64,000 nt of DNA. It comes from Chaetoderma sp. LZ-2023a. Taxonomy: Eukaryota > Mollusca > Caudofoveata > Chaetodermatida > Chaetodermatidae. The stretch spans positions 66,957,188 through 67,021,187 of the forward strand of contig CM067370.1 in NCBI GenBank assembly GCA_034401795.1, written 5' to 3'. The translations under genes and the position numbers were made by a program. The notes under the pieces were generated by a model that was given only the letters and a program-made list of their open reading frames with translations, ran no database searches and was not told the origin of the DNA. Positions 44,401-56,460 of this stretch are shown piece by piece (position 1 is the stretch's first letter; each line of letters opens with the position of its first letter).

Positions 44401-45874
44401 TGAAGATTTCTGATGTCTATCCTGTATCTATGCTACGTATACGTTTTTATGAGATATGCTTGACTATGAAGTCTCTTCCGTTTTGGGTAAGGTTTGTATG
44501 TAAGGTTGCTGCGACAACCCACCTTACCGAGAACGAAAGAAATAGATATCAGCTCGCCTCGTTTATAGATGAACTTTAACGATACTTATATTTGATATCC
44601 GGGCCTGATCTGACTGACTACTAGAACTTGCAGGTAAGCTACGGTGATCTTCCGTAGTCTCCAGAGTCAACACCAAACTATGCGCCAAACTTTTGCCTTG
44701 TATTGATATCACAAGGTGATCGTTTTATTCGCTATTTTAACTATACAGTAATTCTACAAAGTCGGTAACTTTTACTGTTACCAGTTTACGTATTTACGAC
44801 AGATTCAATTTAATGTTTCCTAATCTTTCACAATGAACTAGCATTACTCCCAGCTGCTCTGGTTTGCTATACTATTCAAATTAGCTCTTGCCTACTTAAA
44901 ACCATTCATCAAGAACTTTTCAAATCAGACTAACTCTTGCCTACTTAAAGCCATTCAGCAAGAGTGTTTCACAAGGTGCGAGGCGGACCGGACCCCGAAC
45001 TAAAGTTAAAGTCCCGTTTATATACCATTTTCGTTTCTATTCTCCCTCCATCTTGGGTTCGTACCGCCGGAGGTTGCTCTGATTCTCATTGGATTATGAC
45101 ATCATTTTGACCAATCAAAACCCCGACCCTCCTGACTGGGGAGGACGCCTTTTACCTAGCGCGTTTGAGATTCCTGTTGGATTAGCACGTCATTTCTGAC
45201 GAATGACTTGCCACAAATCACGGATGCTTATTTGATAGCAAGGCCTATTGGTGAATTAGCTTGCCTCTAATTGCTACGTTTTCGATAGTAACTTTCGGTT
45301 GTGCCCTTTAGTGCCTACAGGAAACCACTATGTCCATGTCCTGTCCATTACCTATTAGTCGACAATTTGTAGAATGCTAGAGTTAATCGGTACACTAGTT
45401 ACCATTGCACCCAGCTGCCTCCACTTATCTGGCCACGAGAATTCGTGGGAACACAGACCGCTACGTAATTAACTAAGTCCGTTTGTCATATCTAATTCCT
45501 TAATTGACTCCAACATTTCAAACTGGTGCTAATCATCAAAAGTCATACTCGATTCACAGCTGCCTCCGCTTATCTGGCCACGAGAATTCGTGGGAACCAC
45601 AGACCGCTACGTAATTGACTAAGTCCGTTTGTCATATTTATTTCCTTAATTGACTCCAACATTCCAAACTGGTGCTAATCATCAAAGGTCGTACTCGATT
45701 CAGTTTCTGCGGATTGTACCCGCGCATTAACCGACGTATCCATTGCCAGTCATCCGGTGCTGATAATATATATCTAAATAATAAGATGCTATAGTTAATG
45801 CTCATGCATTCAGATGCTCATGCATTCAATCATACACGGTGACATAGTCTTTTAGCTTACCTGGTGTTCTAACA
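44401..45874 (-). repeat. Gypsy 5' LTR (1474 bp, with an internal 150-bp tandem duplication)
   Basis: It is the same LTR as 36353-37674 but 152 bp longer. The segment from CAGCTGCCTCC, through GGCCACGAGAATTCGTGGGA, to CATACTCGATTCA occurs twice in tandem (about 45411-45556 and 45557-45705); the 3' LTR has it once (about 37366-37510). Confidence 0.9.
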
Positions 45875-48039
45875 ATGCATAATCAGAAAAATCTTTTACT
45901 TTTAGTTTCCAGTTTTTTATTCCATCAAAAAATGTATCACAGAACATATGGCACGGTATTCTACTATTTATTATTATTTTATATAAGAATATCCAACTAA
46001 GGCAAACCACTCTGGATTTATATAAATAGAATATTTGATCAATTTATAACCTATTAAATCCTCAACACTCACAGATGAATTCCAGGTTTCTCAATTTTTG
46101 GACACGATATCTTTTGAAATTAATTTGTCTGGAAGTCGTTGTTGTATTAGGCCGTAACGACTTCCGGTTAGATTAATTTCAGATATTCAAAAGAATATGC
46201 ATTACACCATAGCGAAGTTGGTTTATCTAGGAGTGATTTTGAAGAGGCTAACTACATTGTAAATATAGGTTGAGTTGTTAATAACACTTGCCAAATTAAA
46301 CAATCTCAAGTTTGCAACCCCATCATCACTCTCATCGTTTGTGTCTGAAATATCTGAATTATCATTGGCAAATGTGTTTTAACCTATGATGTCTGTCGCG
46401 CAAGAAATATGAGAGAATATAGCGAATATATAGTAGAAATGACGCCATACACGGGTTTGATAGTTTACTCTGTGAGATCCCGGGCTATGTGAATCTTCAT
46501 TGAGTGGAATTCTCATAGTTGATTTTCATTTCATACTCATTCATTTTTTGCACGACATCGGCAAGTGGAGTGGTCACTTAGGCGCTGTAGACGCATTTGA
46601 TTATGAACAGTCTTACATGTATATTCTGAATTGTTTCTTTTGAAGTATGGAGTATCTGACTAAGAAAAGAAAGAAGGCTAAGAAAGTCTCTTGATTTTGT
46701 AGTTCAGTCAAATGTAGACATTTTGCTTTGTCCTTGTTGTTGGATGTAGCATCCGTTGGCATGCATATTAATTAAAACATCTGAAACACCTATTGAACAC
46801 AGTTTCACACAATCATAGATGGAACCGTTATGTTTCAATCCAAACATCCCATCTATGCAGTGAGAAACATAAACACCGAGTACACAACATATGTACCCTA
46901 TACAGCAATCACAACGATATCTTTAGTTCCAGAATTTCTCATTGGAGAATAAATGAACATCAAGTTAGTATCAGCTTCAGAACGTGCACATTCAAACTTA
47001 TCAAGGTGTGTATGTGGTGATACAGATATAAGATCTTCTCAATTTCTCAACGAATAGAAGAAACCAGCATTTATGTTTTGAATGAAAGTTGCAAATTTGT
47101 TCTTTAGAAGTTATGAATATGCTGCCTGTTTTCTTGGTTTTGAAACATTTGCTGGAAACATCACTTTTCGGGTAGACAGTTTTACATCCCGTGAATAATT
47201 GGTCGTAACTTACTAATTGCTTAATACCTCCTCTGTCTTTGATACGTATAATGATATCATGATAGGGATCTTTGACACAAATAATTACTGTAGCTATCCT
47301 GTGCCTAGAGATAATCAATAAAAAAGCATCGATGACCGGTCTAACCATGTTAATTCAATTTCATCATTTTTCTCTGTGCTCGGTGGATGGTGTCGATGGC
47401 CTCCAAAAATACATGATCTCTATAAAAGCAATGCAGTTGCTTTCACTTGGCAGCTCGATAAATGTCATCTGAATGAGTTGCGATCTTTGACATCTCATGG
47501 TACCATTGGTATTAAAAATAGATATAGGAATTCATCAGTGACACGGGAGTCAAAGAGATGTGGCAATTCGAAGTTGGGTTGTCGTTCTTTTTTAGCCAAG
47601 AGAAGTACTGCCGATATGTCTTACTTTCCATAGAGTCTTTGAGGTTGATTTTCGTTTACACCTGCTCTTTGGAGGGTTGCTGAAGGAACAAAGTAATATG
47701 CTATGTATGGTGTCATCAAAATATTCTTTTTGAAAAACAATATTTCTTACATAAAAATCTTAACAAATTGTTCACAATCAGTGAATGCAGTCTTGAACCA
47801 GAGTTTCAGACGCAATCAACCCAGAATGGAGTAATCGAAGTCATTCTAAAAGTTGTATTGGTCAGATCAAATCGGTCACATGTGAATTCATCAATTATCC
47901 AATACATGGATTGATATTCTTATATAAATAATAATAAATGTGGAAGAACCTGCCTGGGTTCCGTGATTAGTTGTTGATGGAATGTGCATTATAAAGGATG
48001 GGCACGTGGAATTAATCTTTAAGTTGGGTGAACCATCAA
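45875..48039. other. Stretch without recognised genes
   Basis: The longest frame is a 115-codon minus-strand ORF at 47348-47001 containing IATVIICVKDPYHDIIIRIK; I do not recognise it. A plus-strand frame overlaps it at 47376-47633. An imperfect inverted repeat of GGAAGTCGTT and AACGACTTCC lies at 46132-46166. No repeats shared with other parts of the window are evident. Confidence 0.4.
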
Positions 48040-49340
48040 TTGATACTAGTTACAGGTAGAATGTATCCATACACCAAGGTCGGTTACTCTATGCAAAAGA
48101 CTCAAACTAACTCCCAGACAAGAATTGTCTATCATGCTCAGTGAACCGTGAAAAGTAGGTCAGGTTGACCAACCTTTAATATGCGACACCGATAATCTAC
48201 AATGTATCTATACACCAAGTTTGGTGACTGTATAAAAGAATTGGGCAGAATTGGACAGCACTGCATACTTATAATTAATACTCTTTATTATGTAGTTGGA
48301 TATCCCTACATATAACTAACTGTGTGTTGCCCAAAGCGGTTACCGAGATAGACAGGTGACCATCTGGTTTGCAGTACTGAAATGGATAATATAGGAATAC
48401 AATCTGTCACTCAAGTATCTGACGTTATACTCAATTACGTCCCACATTACGCTGACGTCACAATCACAACTAGAGATTTAGTGATGCAGTGCACCATAAA
48501 GGATACCCGCCTTCTGCTGAACTCCACCTTTCGCTAAAGGAATTAATCTTGAAGTTCGGTGAACCATGAATTGCTACCAGTTACAAGTAGAATGCATCCA
48601 TACACTAAGTCGGTTAATGTATACAAAATACTCAAACTAAAGCCCAGACAAGAATTATGTATCATGTACCAAGATTCGTTACTGTATAAACAAATCTTGA
48701 AACTACAGCCTGGACAAGAATAATCCTTGATGTTCAGTGAACCGTGGAAAGTAGGTCACGCTGGCCTACTTTTGATACACGACTCACCTTTATGCCATGA
48801 TGAATCCATATACCAAGTTTAGTCACAATATACAAAAAAACTTGAAACTACAGCCCAGACAAGGATAATCTATGGTGCTCAGTGAAGCGTGAAAAGTAGA
48901 CTGCACCGACCTACTTTTGATGCATGACAGACCTGTAGGCTATGGGGCATCCATACATCAAGTTTGGTTACTGTATACAAAGAACTACTGAAACTACAGC
49001 CTGGACAAGAATAAACTATGGCGTTCAGTGAAGCATGAAAAGTATATCACGCTGAACTACATTTGATACCTGACACACCTTTAGGCTATGATGCATCCTT
49101 ACATCCGGTTTTGGTTACTGTATACGAAAAACTTGAAACGACAGCCCAGACAAGAATAAACTATACTGTTCAGTGAACAGTAGGTCACGCGGACCTACTT
49201 TTGATACATGACACACCTGTAGGTTATGATGCATTCATATACCAAGTTTGGTGACTATACGTAAACACCCTTGAAAATATGATCCGAACAAAAAATGGTG
49301 GACGGACGCCATCACAGACGAACTCACACGCGCGGGGCTA
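48040..49340 (+). repeat. Tandem-unit element with AGACAAGAATA repeats
   Basis: Units of about 140-150 bp recur, best between 48600 and 49260: CAAGTTTGGTTACTGTATAC, AACTACAGCCCAGACAAGAA, TCAGTGAACCGTGAAAAGTA, GACCTACTTTTGATACATGA and CACACCTGTAGGCTATGAT. The array ends with a GGTGGACGGACGCCATCACA tract and CGCGCGGGGCTATATTA. It is non-coding. Its layout mirrors the ATACGCCCGC element in reverse order. Confidence 0.7.
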
Positions 49341-50364
49341 TATTAACGTATTATATCTGTTTCATGTAGCTGAAAAAGTATGCCAAGTGTACGAATTGTT
49401 TGTCTGATAAATTTACAATAAAAAACCATTCTGAAATTGATTTTACTGGGCAATAGATAGAAATGGATCTCTGTATTGATAGCAGATGGCTTGTTGCGGA
49501 GGTGACCCAGCTGTTGTGAATGCTAGGATTATGTATCCCAGCTAACGAAACGCTCTCGGGGTCGCGACAATAACAGATGTGTCCCTGAAAATATAATTCC
49601 TAATACTGACTTCACTCAAAGCGAGGTCAGTTTTAGAAATTATACAGTGATTTAAAAAATCAAAATGTGTCTTCAAACCAAGTAAATATGACACTTCCCG
49701 AATATTCGAGCTCACGTGGGAGCTTAATTGCCACATAAATATGCAACCCTCGTTTAGCAAATATATGGCGCTTTAGGCAATACATAATTAGCAACGTAGA
49801 ATGAAACGCGTGGTTATTAAATGGTTTCAACAGCTGAACATACGGACGCCTGGTTACACATCCCCTAAGGCGAGTGAGCGGCTATGTCTTATAATTTACT
49901 ACAGCTAAATTAAGTGTAGGGTCGTCTTGGCCAATACAAATCAACAACCTGCAAAAGGTTAACATTTAAGCCACACTCCTATATAGCTGGGCATGCGCGG
50001 AGACTAGAGAGTATAGGGAACGTTTTGACCACCAAGTTCATTGTGATGATGTGTGGATTATTTCTTCACGCATAGTTTTAAAAATAAAGCATCCTGCACT
50101 ATTTAAAGAGACAGCAACTTAACATCTTTAGCCTCGGAGTTTATTTATCATAGCTCGTAAAAGTAACACAGAAATATAGAGTTCGCCTGCTGGAATCGTT
50201 CAAATTGATCCGGATCAGCTATTTTTAATGTAGTTCCCCCATAGAAATGCTATGATTAGGCCACTTTTCTCGGTGCACCGAAGATTTCAGCGTCCTGCAC
50301 TATATACCAGCAGGTAAGATTATTTATATTACTCAAATGAGCCTCTCATAAATAGGAAAGAGCG

Positions 50365-50402
<38 letters not shown>

Positions 50403-50639
50403 GCGTGCGTGCGTGTGTGCGTGCGTGCGTGCGTGCGTGTGCGACAGCCAGTAGCCTACAACTCCCTGATAAATATTACTATATTCATCATCATATCGTT
50501 ATGTGCTTAGATTGTAAGTGGACTGTTATGCTAGTGATGTAAGAGCAATCAGATGAGATAAACTGACCGGCACGAATGCCCACTATGATTTGACCAGGTG
50601 GTGGTGGGGTGGGGTGGATCGGTGTGGGGTGAGTGAAAT
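49341..50639. other. Stretch without recognised genes; (GA)n and (GTGC)n tract
   Basis: Nothing coding is recognised. A 32-base GA tract at about 50369-50400 runs into a GTGC/GTGT tract to about 50442. Confidence 0.6.
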
Positions 50640-52842
50640 ATGATCTAGGGCAAGAGCTGAACCAAGTTTGTTCAAGGGAATTTTATTGGTCAAATGGCTC
50701 GGCGGCTATCTTGGTTGACCTGATTTTATCGAAAATTCATTCTTCTCCAGAACCGCTGAAGGGATCGGGTCGAAATTTGGCAGCTATGATTAGGGACTAA
50801 CGGTCATTAAACGTTATTCAAGGGAAGCTGAAGGATGAAAAAACCATGGCCGCTGTGGGCCAATCAAATTATATCGTGTTTGGCGGCCATATTTGATTTT
50901 TTTTTATTTGATTGATTTTGAGGCCGAAATTTGTTCTATATGTGTTTTTTTGGTTATTCTAAATGGTCGGATAAGCGGTTTGGCGGCCATCTTGGATTAT
51001 TTTCCCGCCAAAAGCTCCCATACTGTAGCAATGGGAAATTCAAAATGTCTTCTTCTTGAGAACTACTGGGCCAATTTCAATGATATTTGGCAGGAAGCAT
51101 CCGTATGACATAGAGATTAAATTTTGTTCAAACGAAGCTGATCGGCCAATTGGGACGGTGGCAATCTTGGATTTCGACCGATTTTTAAAAACGCTTTTAA
51201 AAATCTTCTCCGAAACCGCTTGGGGGATTGATACAAGCCTCGTGAAATATGATCTATCGCAAGAGTTTGTTCAAGAGAACTTGATTGTTCAAATAGTTTG
51301 GCGGCCATCTTGGTTGACCTAGTCTTAGTGTAAACGACTTCTTCTCCAGAACCACTGAAGGAATCGGGTCGAAATTTGCTAGATATGATTAAGGACTAAG
51401 GGATATTAAAGTTTGGTCACGGTAAGTTGATCCGTTAAAAAACTTGGCCGCCATGAGCCAATCAAAATATAGCGTGTTTGGCGGCCATATTGGATTTTTT
51501 TATTTGATGGATTTTGAGGCCGAAATTGGTTTTATATATGTTTTTGGGTATTCTGAGCTCAAATTTGCCATCTTCGAAACTGTCGAATAAACGGCTTGAC
51601 GGCCATCTTGGATTATATTCCCGCCAAAGGCTCTCATACTAAAGCAATGGTAAATTTAAAATGTCTTCTCGAGAACTACTAAGCCAATTTCAATTATATG
51701 TGGCAGGATGCATCCTTAGGACATAGGGATCCAAGTTTCTTCAAATGAACCCAATCGGCCAATTTGGATGGCGGCCATCTTCTATTTCGTCCGATTTTTA
51801 GGAAACGTCTTTAAAAACCTTCTCGGAAACCACTTGGAGAATCGATTCAAAACTCATGAAACCTCATCTAGGGCAAGAGGTAAGCCACGTTTCTTCAAGA
51901 GGACCTGATTGACCAAATGGTTCAGCTTCTATCTTGGATGACCTAGTTTTCTTGAAAACAACTTCTCTGGACCCACTGAAGTTCTCAGGCCGAAATTGGG
52001 GAGATATGATTAGACACTAAGGGCCATTAAAATTTGTTCAAAGGAAGGTGATCCGTCAGAAAACATGGCCGCCGTGGGCCAATCGAAATGTAACATATTT
52101 GGTGGGCATATTGGATTTTTTATTTGATGGATTTTGAGGCCGAAATTGGTTTTATATATGTGTGTGGGTATTCTGATTTCATGTTTGCCATTTTTTAAAC
52201 TGTTGGACAAACGGTTTCGCGGCTATCTTGGATCCTGCCAAAAACTCCCATACTAAGCAATGATAAATTAAAAATATCTCAAGAATCACTGGACCGATTT
52301 CAATTTTATTTGGCAGGAAGCATTCTGATGGCATAGAGGTCCATGTTTGTTCAAACAAAGCTGAACGGCCAATTTGTCTGGCGTCCATCTCAGATTTTGG
52401 CCACTTTTTAGAAATGTCTTAAAATCTTCGAAACCGTTTGGGGAGGGGTTGGGGGTGTCAATTCAAAATGCATGAAATAGCATCTATGGCAAGAGCTGCA
52501 CCAAGTTTGTTCAAAGGAACTTGATTGGCCAAACGGTTTGACGGCCATCTTTAATAACCTATTTTTTGCCAAAACAACTCCAGAACCACTGAAAGGATTG
52601 AGCCGAAATCTGGGAGATATTATTAGGCTCATTAAAGTTTGTTCAACGGAAGGAGCTGCGTCAAAAACATGGCTGGAGTGGACAAATCAAAATGTAGCGT
52701 GTTTGGCGGCCATATTGGACTTGCAAAAATATCCACAAACTCATTTAAAAGACTACTAAACAACACACCAACAATTTTGACAAAAAATTAGAGTGCTCCA
52801 GGAGTCCAGGTGAGCGACACAGGCCCCTTGGGCCTCTTATTA
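50640..52842 (+). repeat. GGCCATCTTGG-family element, long copy (about 2.2 kb, 5' end truncated)
   Basis: At least four internal unit rounds are present, each with CAAGAGCTGAACCAAGTTTG-like, GGCGGCCATCTTGGAT, AGGGACTAAGG and CAATCAAAATGTAGCGTGTT-like blocks and AACTACTGGGCCAATTTCAA. It ends CCAGGTGAGCGACACAGGCC and CCTTGGGCCTCTTATT. The head hairpin and GTCCGTC tract are absent at the 5' side. It is the longest copy in the window and shows that unit number varies. Confidence 0.8.
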
Positions 52843-52852
52843 AAAATTGAGT

Positions 52853-52889
52853 TTATTATTATTTATTTATTTATTTATTCTTTATTTAT
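52853..52889 (+). repeat. (TTTA)n microsatellite
   Basis: Short imperfect TTTA/ATTT run directly after the GGCCATCTTGG element. Confidence 0.85.
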
Positions 52890-53129
52890 GCAGCCCTAAG
52901 CCAGTCCCTGACAGTGGGTCATTGAGAAATACGGCCCAGTTAATCCATTTCTAAATACGGCGCCACATTATGTCACTGACTCTGTATTAGCTAGCATCAC
53001 ATACCCTCGCCCTTGCCTTCGTTATGTCCTGGCACCACCCAACGCACGCACACACATGTACGTATATATCAAGCGGCAAGAAGTTATTGATCTTTATTGG
53101 CGTCAATCATGTCCCAGATTCCATGTCCC

Positions 53130-53363
53130 ATTCAAGCCATAATTAGACTGGGGTTTTTTTTAATCTCAGTCTATTATTGGTAATTTCCCCAGCTTTTACA
53201 CTGGTACGTACCCATGTATACGCCTGGGTGGCGAGAGGCAAGGATCGAAGGCGATTGCTATGTTTCCAATGATGGTGAGATAGTGCACATATCAGGTGCG
53301 AATCAGGTTCCCCGGTTAAGTAGTCCTGAGCGCTAGCCACTACACCAAGCCGCCACCTCCTAA
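53130..53363 (-). mobile_element. Candidate tRNA-derived SINE
   Basis: On the minus strand it begins GGTGGCGGCTTGGTGTAGTG and continues GCTAGCGCTCAGGACT, resembling a tRNA 5' half with an A-box-like TGGTGTAGTGG. About 45 bases on, TGATTCGCACC resembles a B-box. The rest (to about 53130) is unrelated to tRNA. No poly-A or simple tail and no target duplication were confirmed. Confidence 0.4.
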
Positions 53364-53429
53364 AGAAGAGCAGCAGAGCCAGAGTACACTATTTATATCA
53401 GCCTCAACTGTCAATCAAAAACATTATAT

Positions 53430-53840
53430 TATCGATGGGATGAACTCGCAATCTGAGCGATAGACATGAATTATGGATTAGGGCTGTAGCGATAGACACG
53501 CATAAATTATCTGTACAGCTCTCAATCAAAATATTGATTAACCTGGCAGTGATAGATGCGCAATCTGATTGGCTGGGCGATAGACGTGCTTAAATTATAG
53601 ACACACAATTATCGATTAGGTCTGTAGCAATAGGCAGGCATAAATTATCAATTTCCGCTGAATCGATGATCTGATTGGCTGTAGCGATAGATGTGCATAA
53701 ATTATCGATTACCCCTGTACCGATAGATTTGCATAAATTATTGATACCCCTGTTGTGATGAATGCACAATCTGACTGGCTGAGCGATAGATGCGCATAAA
53801 TTATCGATTACCCCTGTAGTGATGGGCGCACAATAGAAAA
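53430..53840. repeat. Degenerate minisatellite, units of about 35-45 bp
   Basis: About nine variants of GCGATAGATGTGCATAAATT followed by ATCGATTACCCCTGTA, some with CAATCTGATTGGCTG between. The units are diverged and of uneven length. No coding is seen. Confidence 0.75.
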
Positions 53841-56460
53841 TAAAAGCAAATAAATGAAGAGCAAGTTGTAGATATTTGATAATTCAGTGCGTTTGGAGGT
53901 TATTGTGCAAACAAGGACTATATCTCCACTCTCACTGTTTTCAAACTTTTCGACCGCAGCAAGTAATCTTTGCCCGGTACGTCTTCAGAGCTGGCTGATG
54001 TACCCCGCACCGTTAAGCTTAATTATGTATCTTCATCTGCATTAAACAACCCCCGCTTATGATCGGGTTGTTGTCAACTTCCATCCGTACCATCGGTGTA
54101 TGGGAACATTGTCACAGCAGTAATGTTATGGTATCTCTTGCTGACTACTCGTTAGACATTCTATATTGTGATTACAGTCCTGAGTTTGATCCGCTTCCGT
54201 CATGAGCTGCTTGTGGTAATCCTAGTCGCGGAAACCACCCTGCGGGAACTTTCCAGCTTCCTGAGAATGCATCAACTCACGTCGACCTAAGAGTGACATA
54301 TCAATTTCAGTAACACGATAGCCCAGACTTAAGAATGGCTACCGATTATTCAAGTAACTATACTTAACATTTTAATTATTCCTTTAATTGTATTTTTGCT
54401 AAAAAAATATCGTACCCGTATAAACGGTCCCGATGACTAAAAGGCACCGTAACAGTCTTAGGATCGCTAGTTATAATTTCTGTATCTGTTCATAGTTATT
54501 CTTATTTTCTGTAAGGTGTTTTCGCTAACCGCACCGTAGTAGGTTCCTCAACCTGTACTATATATATATTATTCTGATCATTTCACACAGTATTAATTGT
54601 TCTGATTAGTTTGTATATGGCCAGTGTCCATCAGTTCATATGTTTTGCTTATTTATAGAAAATATAGGACTGCAGTGCACGTAGGAAACACTGTACAGCA
54701 ACATTTATATATGCAGCACTTTCTCCTGCCACCAACAATTTTTCACTGAGGTCGCTGTCCGTGCTATAACTCTGTTTAGCCCGGCATGCTACCGACTAAA
54801 AACCTTTTCTATTCAGCTCGATTGGATAGGTTTAATATGATTAGAGACAATTTCTTCGTTAGGAAACATGTAGTGTACGTCTCTTTTCTGGTAGTTGCGA
54901 TAATTTAGCCCTGCACTCCGGCAAGTTTGTGTAAGATTGGCCAAAATATCTGAAGGGCCTTATATTTCTAAGTTATTGTCTCTCTTCATGTTCCACTAAG
55001 CCTTATGGCTTCTTAATTGTTTGGATGTCCCTATCCGCACCATGGGCTGAGCCGACCCTGGGAAACTATTGGGGTTTCCAAGCGGTGATGGCCAGGGTGT
55101 GGTATCACATACATTCCCTTTGTATCCTCGGATACTTAGTAGTTAGCACCTTTGCCAATGTAGGAAAGCACTACTAAAACATATCTTAATTATTATTTTT
55201 CCGTAATCTGCTAAACAAACCTCCCGTACCACAGAGAATAACTGGGCAGCTTGTATTTAAACCTAACGACAGGTTAAAAAGTTAGTTCCATAGGACCTGG
55301 TGACGGGAGAGATGCGCATCCCCCACCGAATTCCATAACAATGTCTGGGCATGACATTCAGATCTGCCACGCCCTCACAGGAAGGACATTTATGGTGGGT
55401 ATTCGTCTCTCTTACCCCCACCATAACGATAGATCAGTTGCCTATCAATGCTTTTGTGAAAAGTAACCGATGTCTTGTAACGTTTTATGTGGTTACGGAG
55501 CGAGATGTCCGGATTCTTATCCAGTTCGGAGATCTTACTAAGTAGCATGTATGCACGCTGTCTTCAGTATTGATGTCTTAGAGCATCTGTTCTCAATGAC
55601 AGCCATATCTAAAAGCTAGGTAGACGCCAGCCATTTGCGGCCTAAAACAATTCTTGTCTCTAAAAACTAAACAGGTAGGAGAAGCGTAGAAGAAGACCCG
55701 CATAAATAAAAGCAGCACCTACTAATTCAGCATACTGAGAATTACATAAGACGGTGCCGTGGGAATCCTTCGGGAGTCGTCCGTCCCGTCTTCACGTAAA
55801 ACAGCACACAACCTTATAGTCATAATCTCACTAGGTATGGTCTTTTCTTCGCAGCATTTTGGTTAAATATTAGAGTGGGCCCCTTTTTACTACTACTCTT
55901 CTCCCGTTTTAAGCAGTGGTGACATTTTCCCATGATGGAGGCCTACGCGAGGCACTTGCCTCTCGCAAGGATTTAGCGATGACGGTCCATGCGAGGGTAA
56001 TACTCCTCACCCAAACTAGCATTAGGAGTAGTGCCCGCGTGAGGCACGTGATTTTTTGTCACTACAAAGATAATTTTCTTTCCTTTCAGCTTTGAGGTAT
56101 AATAGCTTATATTAAGTTAATTAGTTAAGTCTCGTGTATGGGAGCCTCCCTTGCGGGGATACCTCTGCCGACCTACGAGTCTGCGTGGTGCCTCCGGGAG
56201 CCCCATGCTTAAAGTTCATCAGGCGGTCTCTATGTCTTGTATTTTCGTATGCTCACTATTTTTATCTAGCATACTTGACAGTATGTTTAGGTAGAATTAA
56301 TGTATAGACTTAGTTCAATTAAGTCACCAATCAAATCTTGTAAGTGAAGTCCATAGATCACGAAATTGCTATGGACAGGCATATTGGTGACACAAACTCT
56401 TGGGATGAGACCATTGTGTTTAATGTTCGCGACGATGGTCGCACGGCCCCACCGGAATGA
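53841..56460. other. Non-coding stretch, possible 5' LTR/leader of the gag-protease element
   Basis: No ORF with a known domain is present. The region lies directly upstream of a gag reading frame. Near its end TTGGTGACACAAACTC (56384-56399) resembles a primer-binding-site start after a possible LTR end in CA at 56381. No second LTR copy is in the window, so this stays a guess. Confidence 0.3.

Larger units (their letters stand above)
36353..45874 (-). mobile_element. Full-length Gypsy-type LTR retrotransposon, minus strand (9.5 kb)
   Basis: Two long terminal repeats in direct orientation (36353-37674 and 44401-45874) bound minus-strand gag, protease, RT, RNase H and integrase in the Gypsy order. 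LTR ends read TGAAGATTTC ... TTCWAACA, the expected TG...CA. A TGG lies one base inside the 5' LTR, where a tRNA primer site is expected. No clean target duplication is seen (ATGT at 36349-36352, ATGC at 45875-45878). The LTRs differ by only about 1-2 percent by eye, yet coding regions carry several stops and two apparent frame breaks. Confidence 0.92.

Noticed and set aside
36349..45878. 4-bp target duplication of the Gypsy element (ATGT/ATGC)
   Set aside because: Only three of four bases match, which is too weak to claim.
47001..47348. 115-codon minus-strand ORF
   Set aside because: Overlapping frames on the other strand, no recognisable motif and no splice context; noted within the regional entry only.
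56085..56220. GC-rich hairpin-like stretch with GGGAGCCTCC and CCGGGAGCCCC
   Set aside because: Imperfect pairing and no known RNA family; probably part of an LTR or leader.
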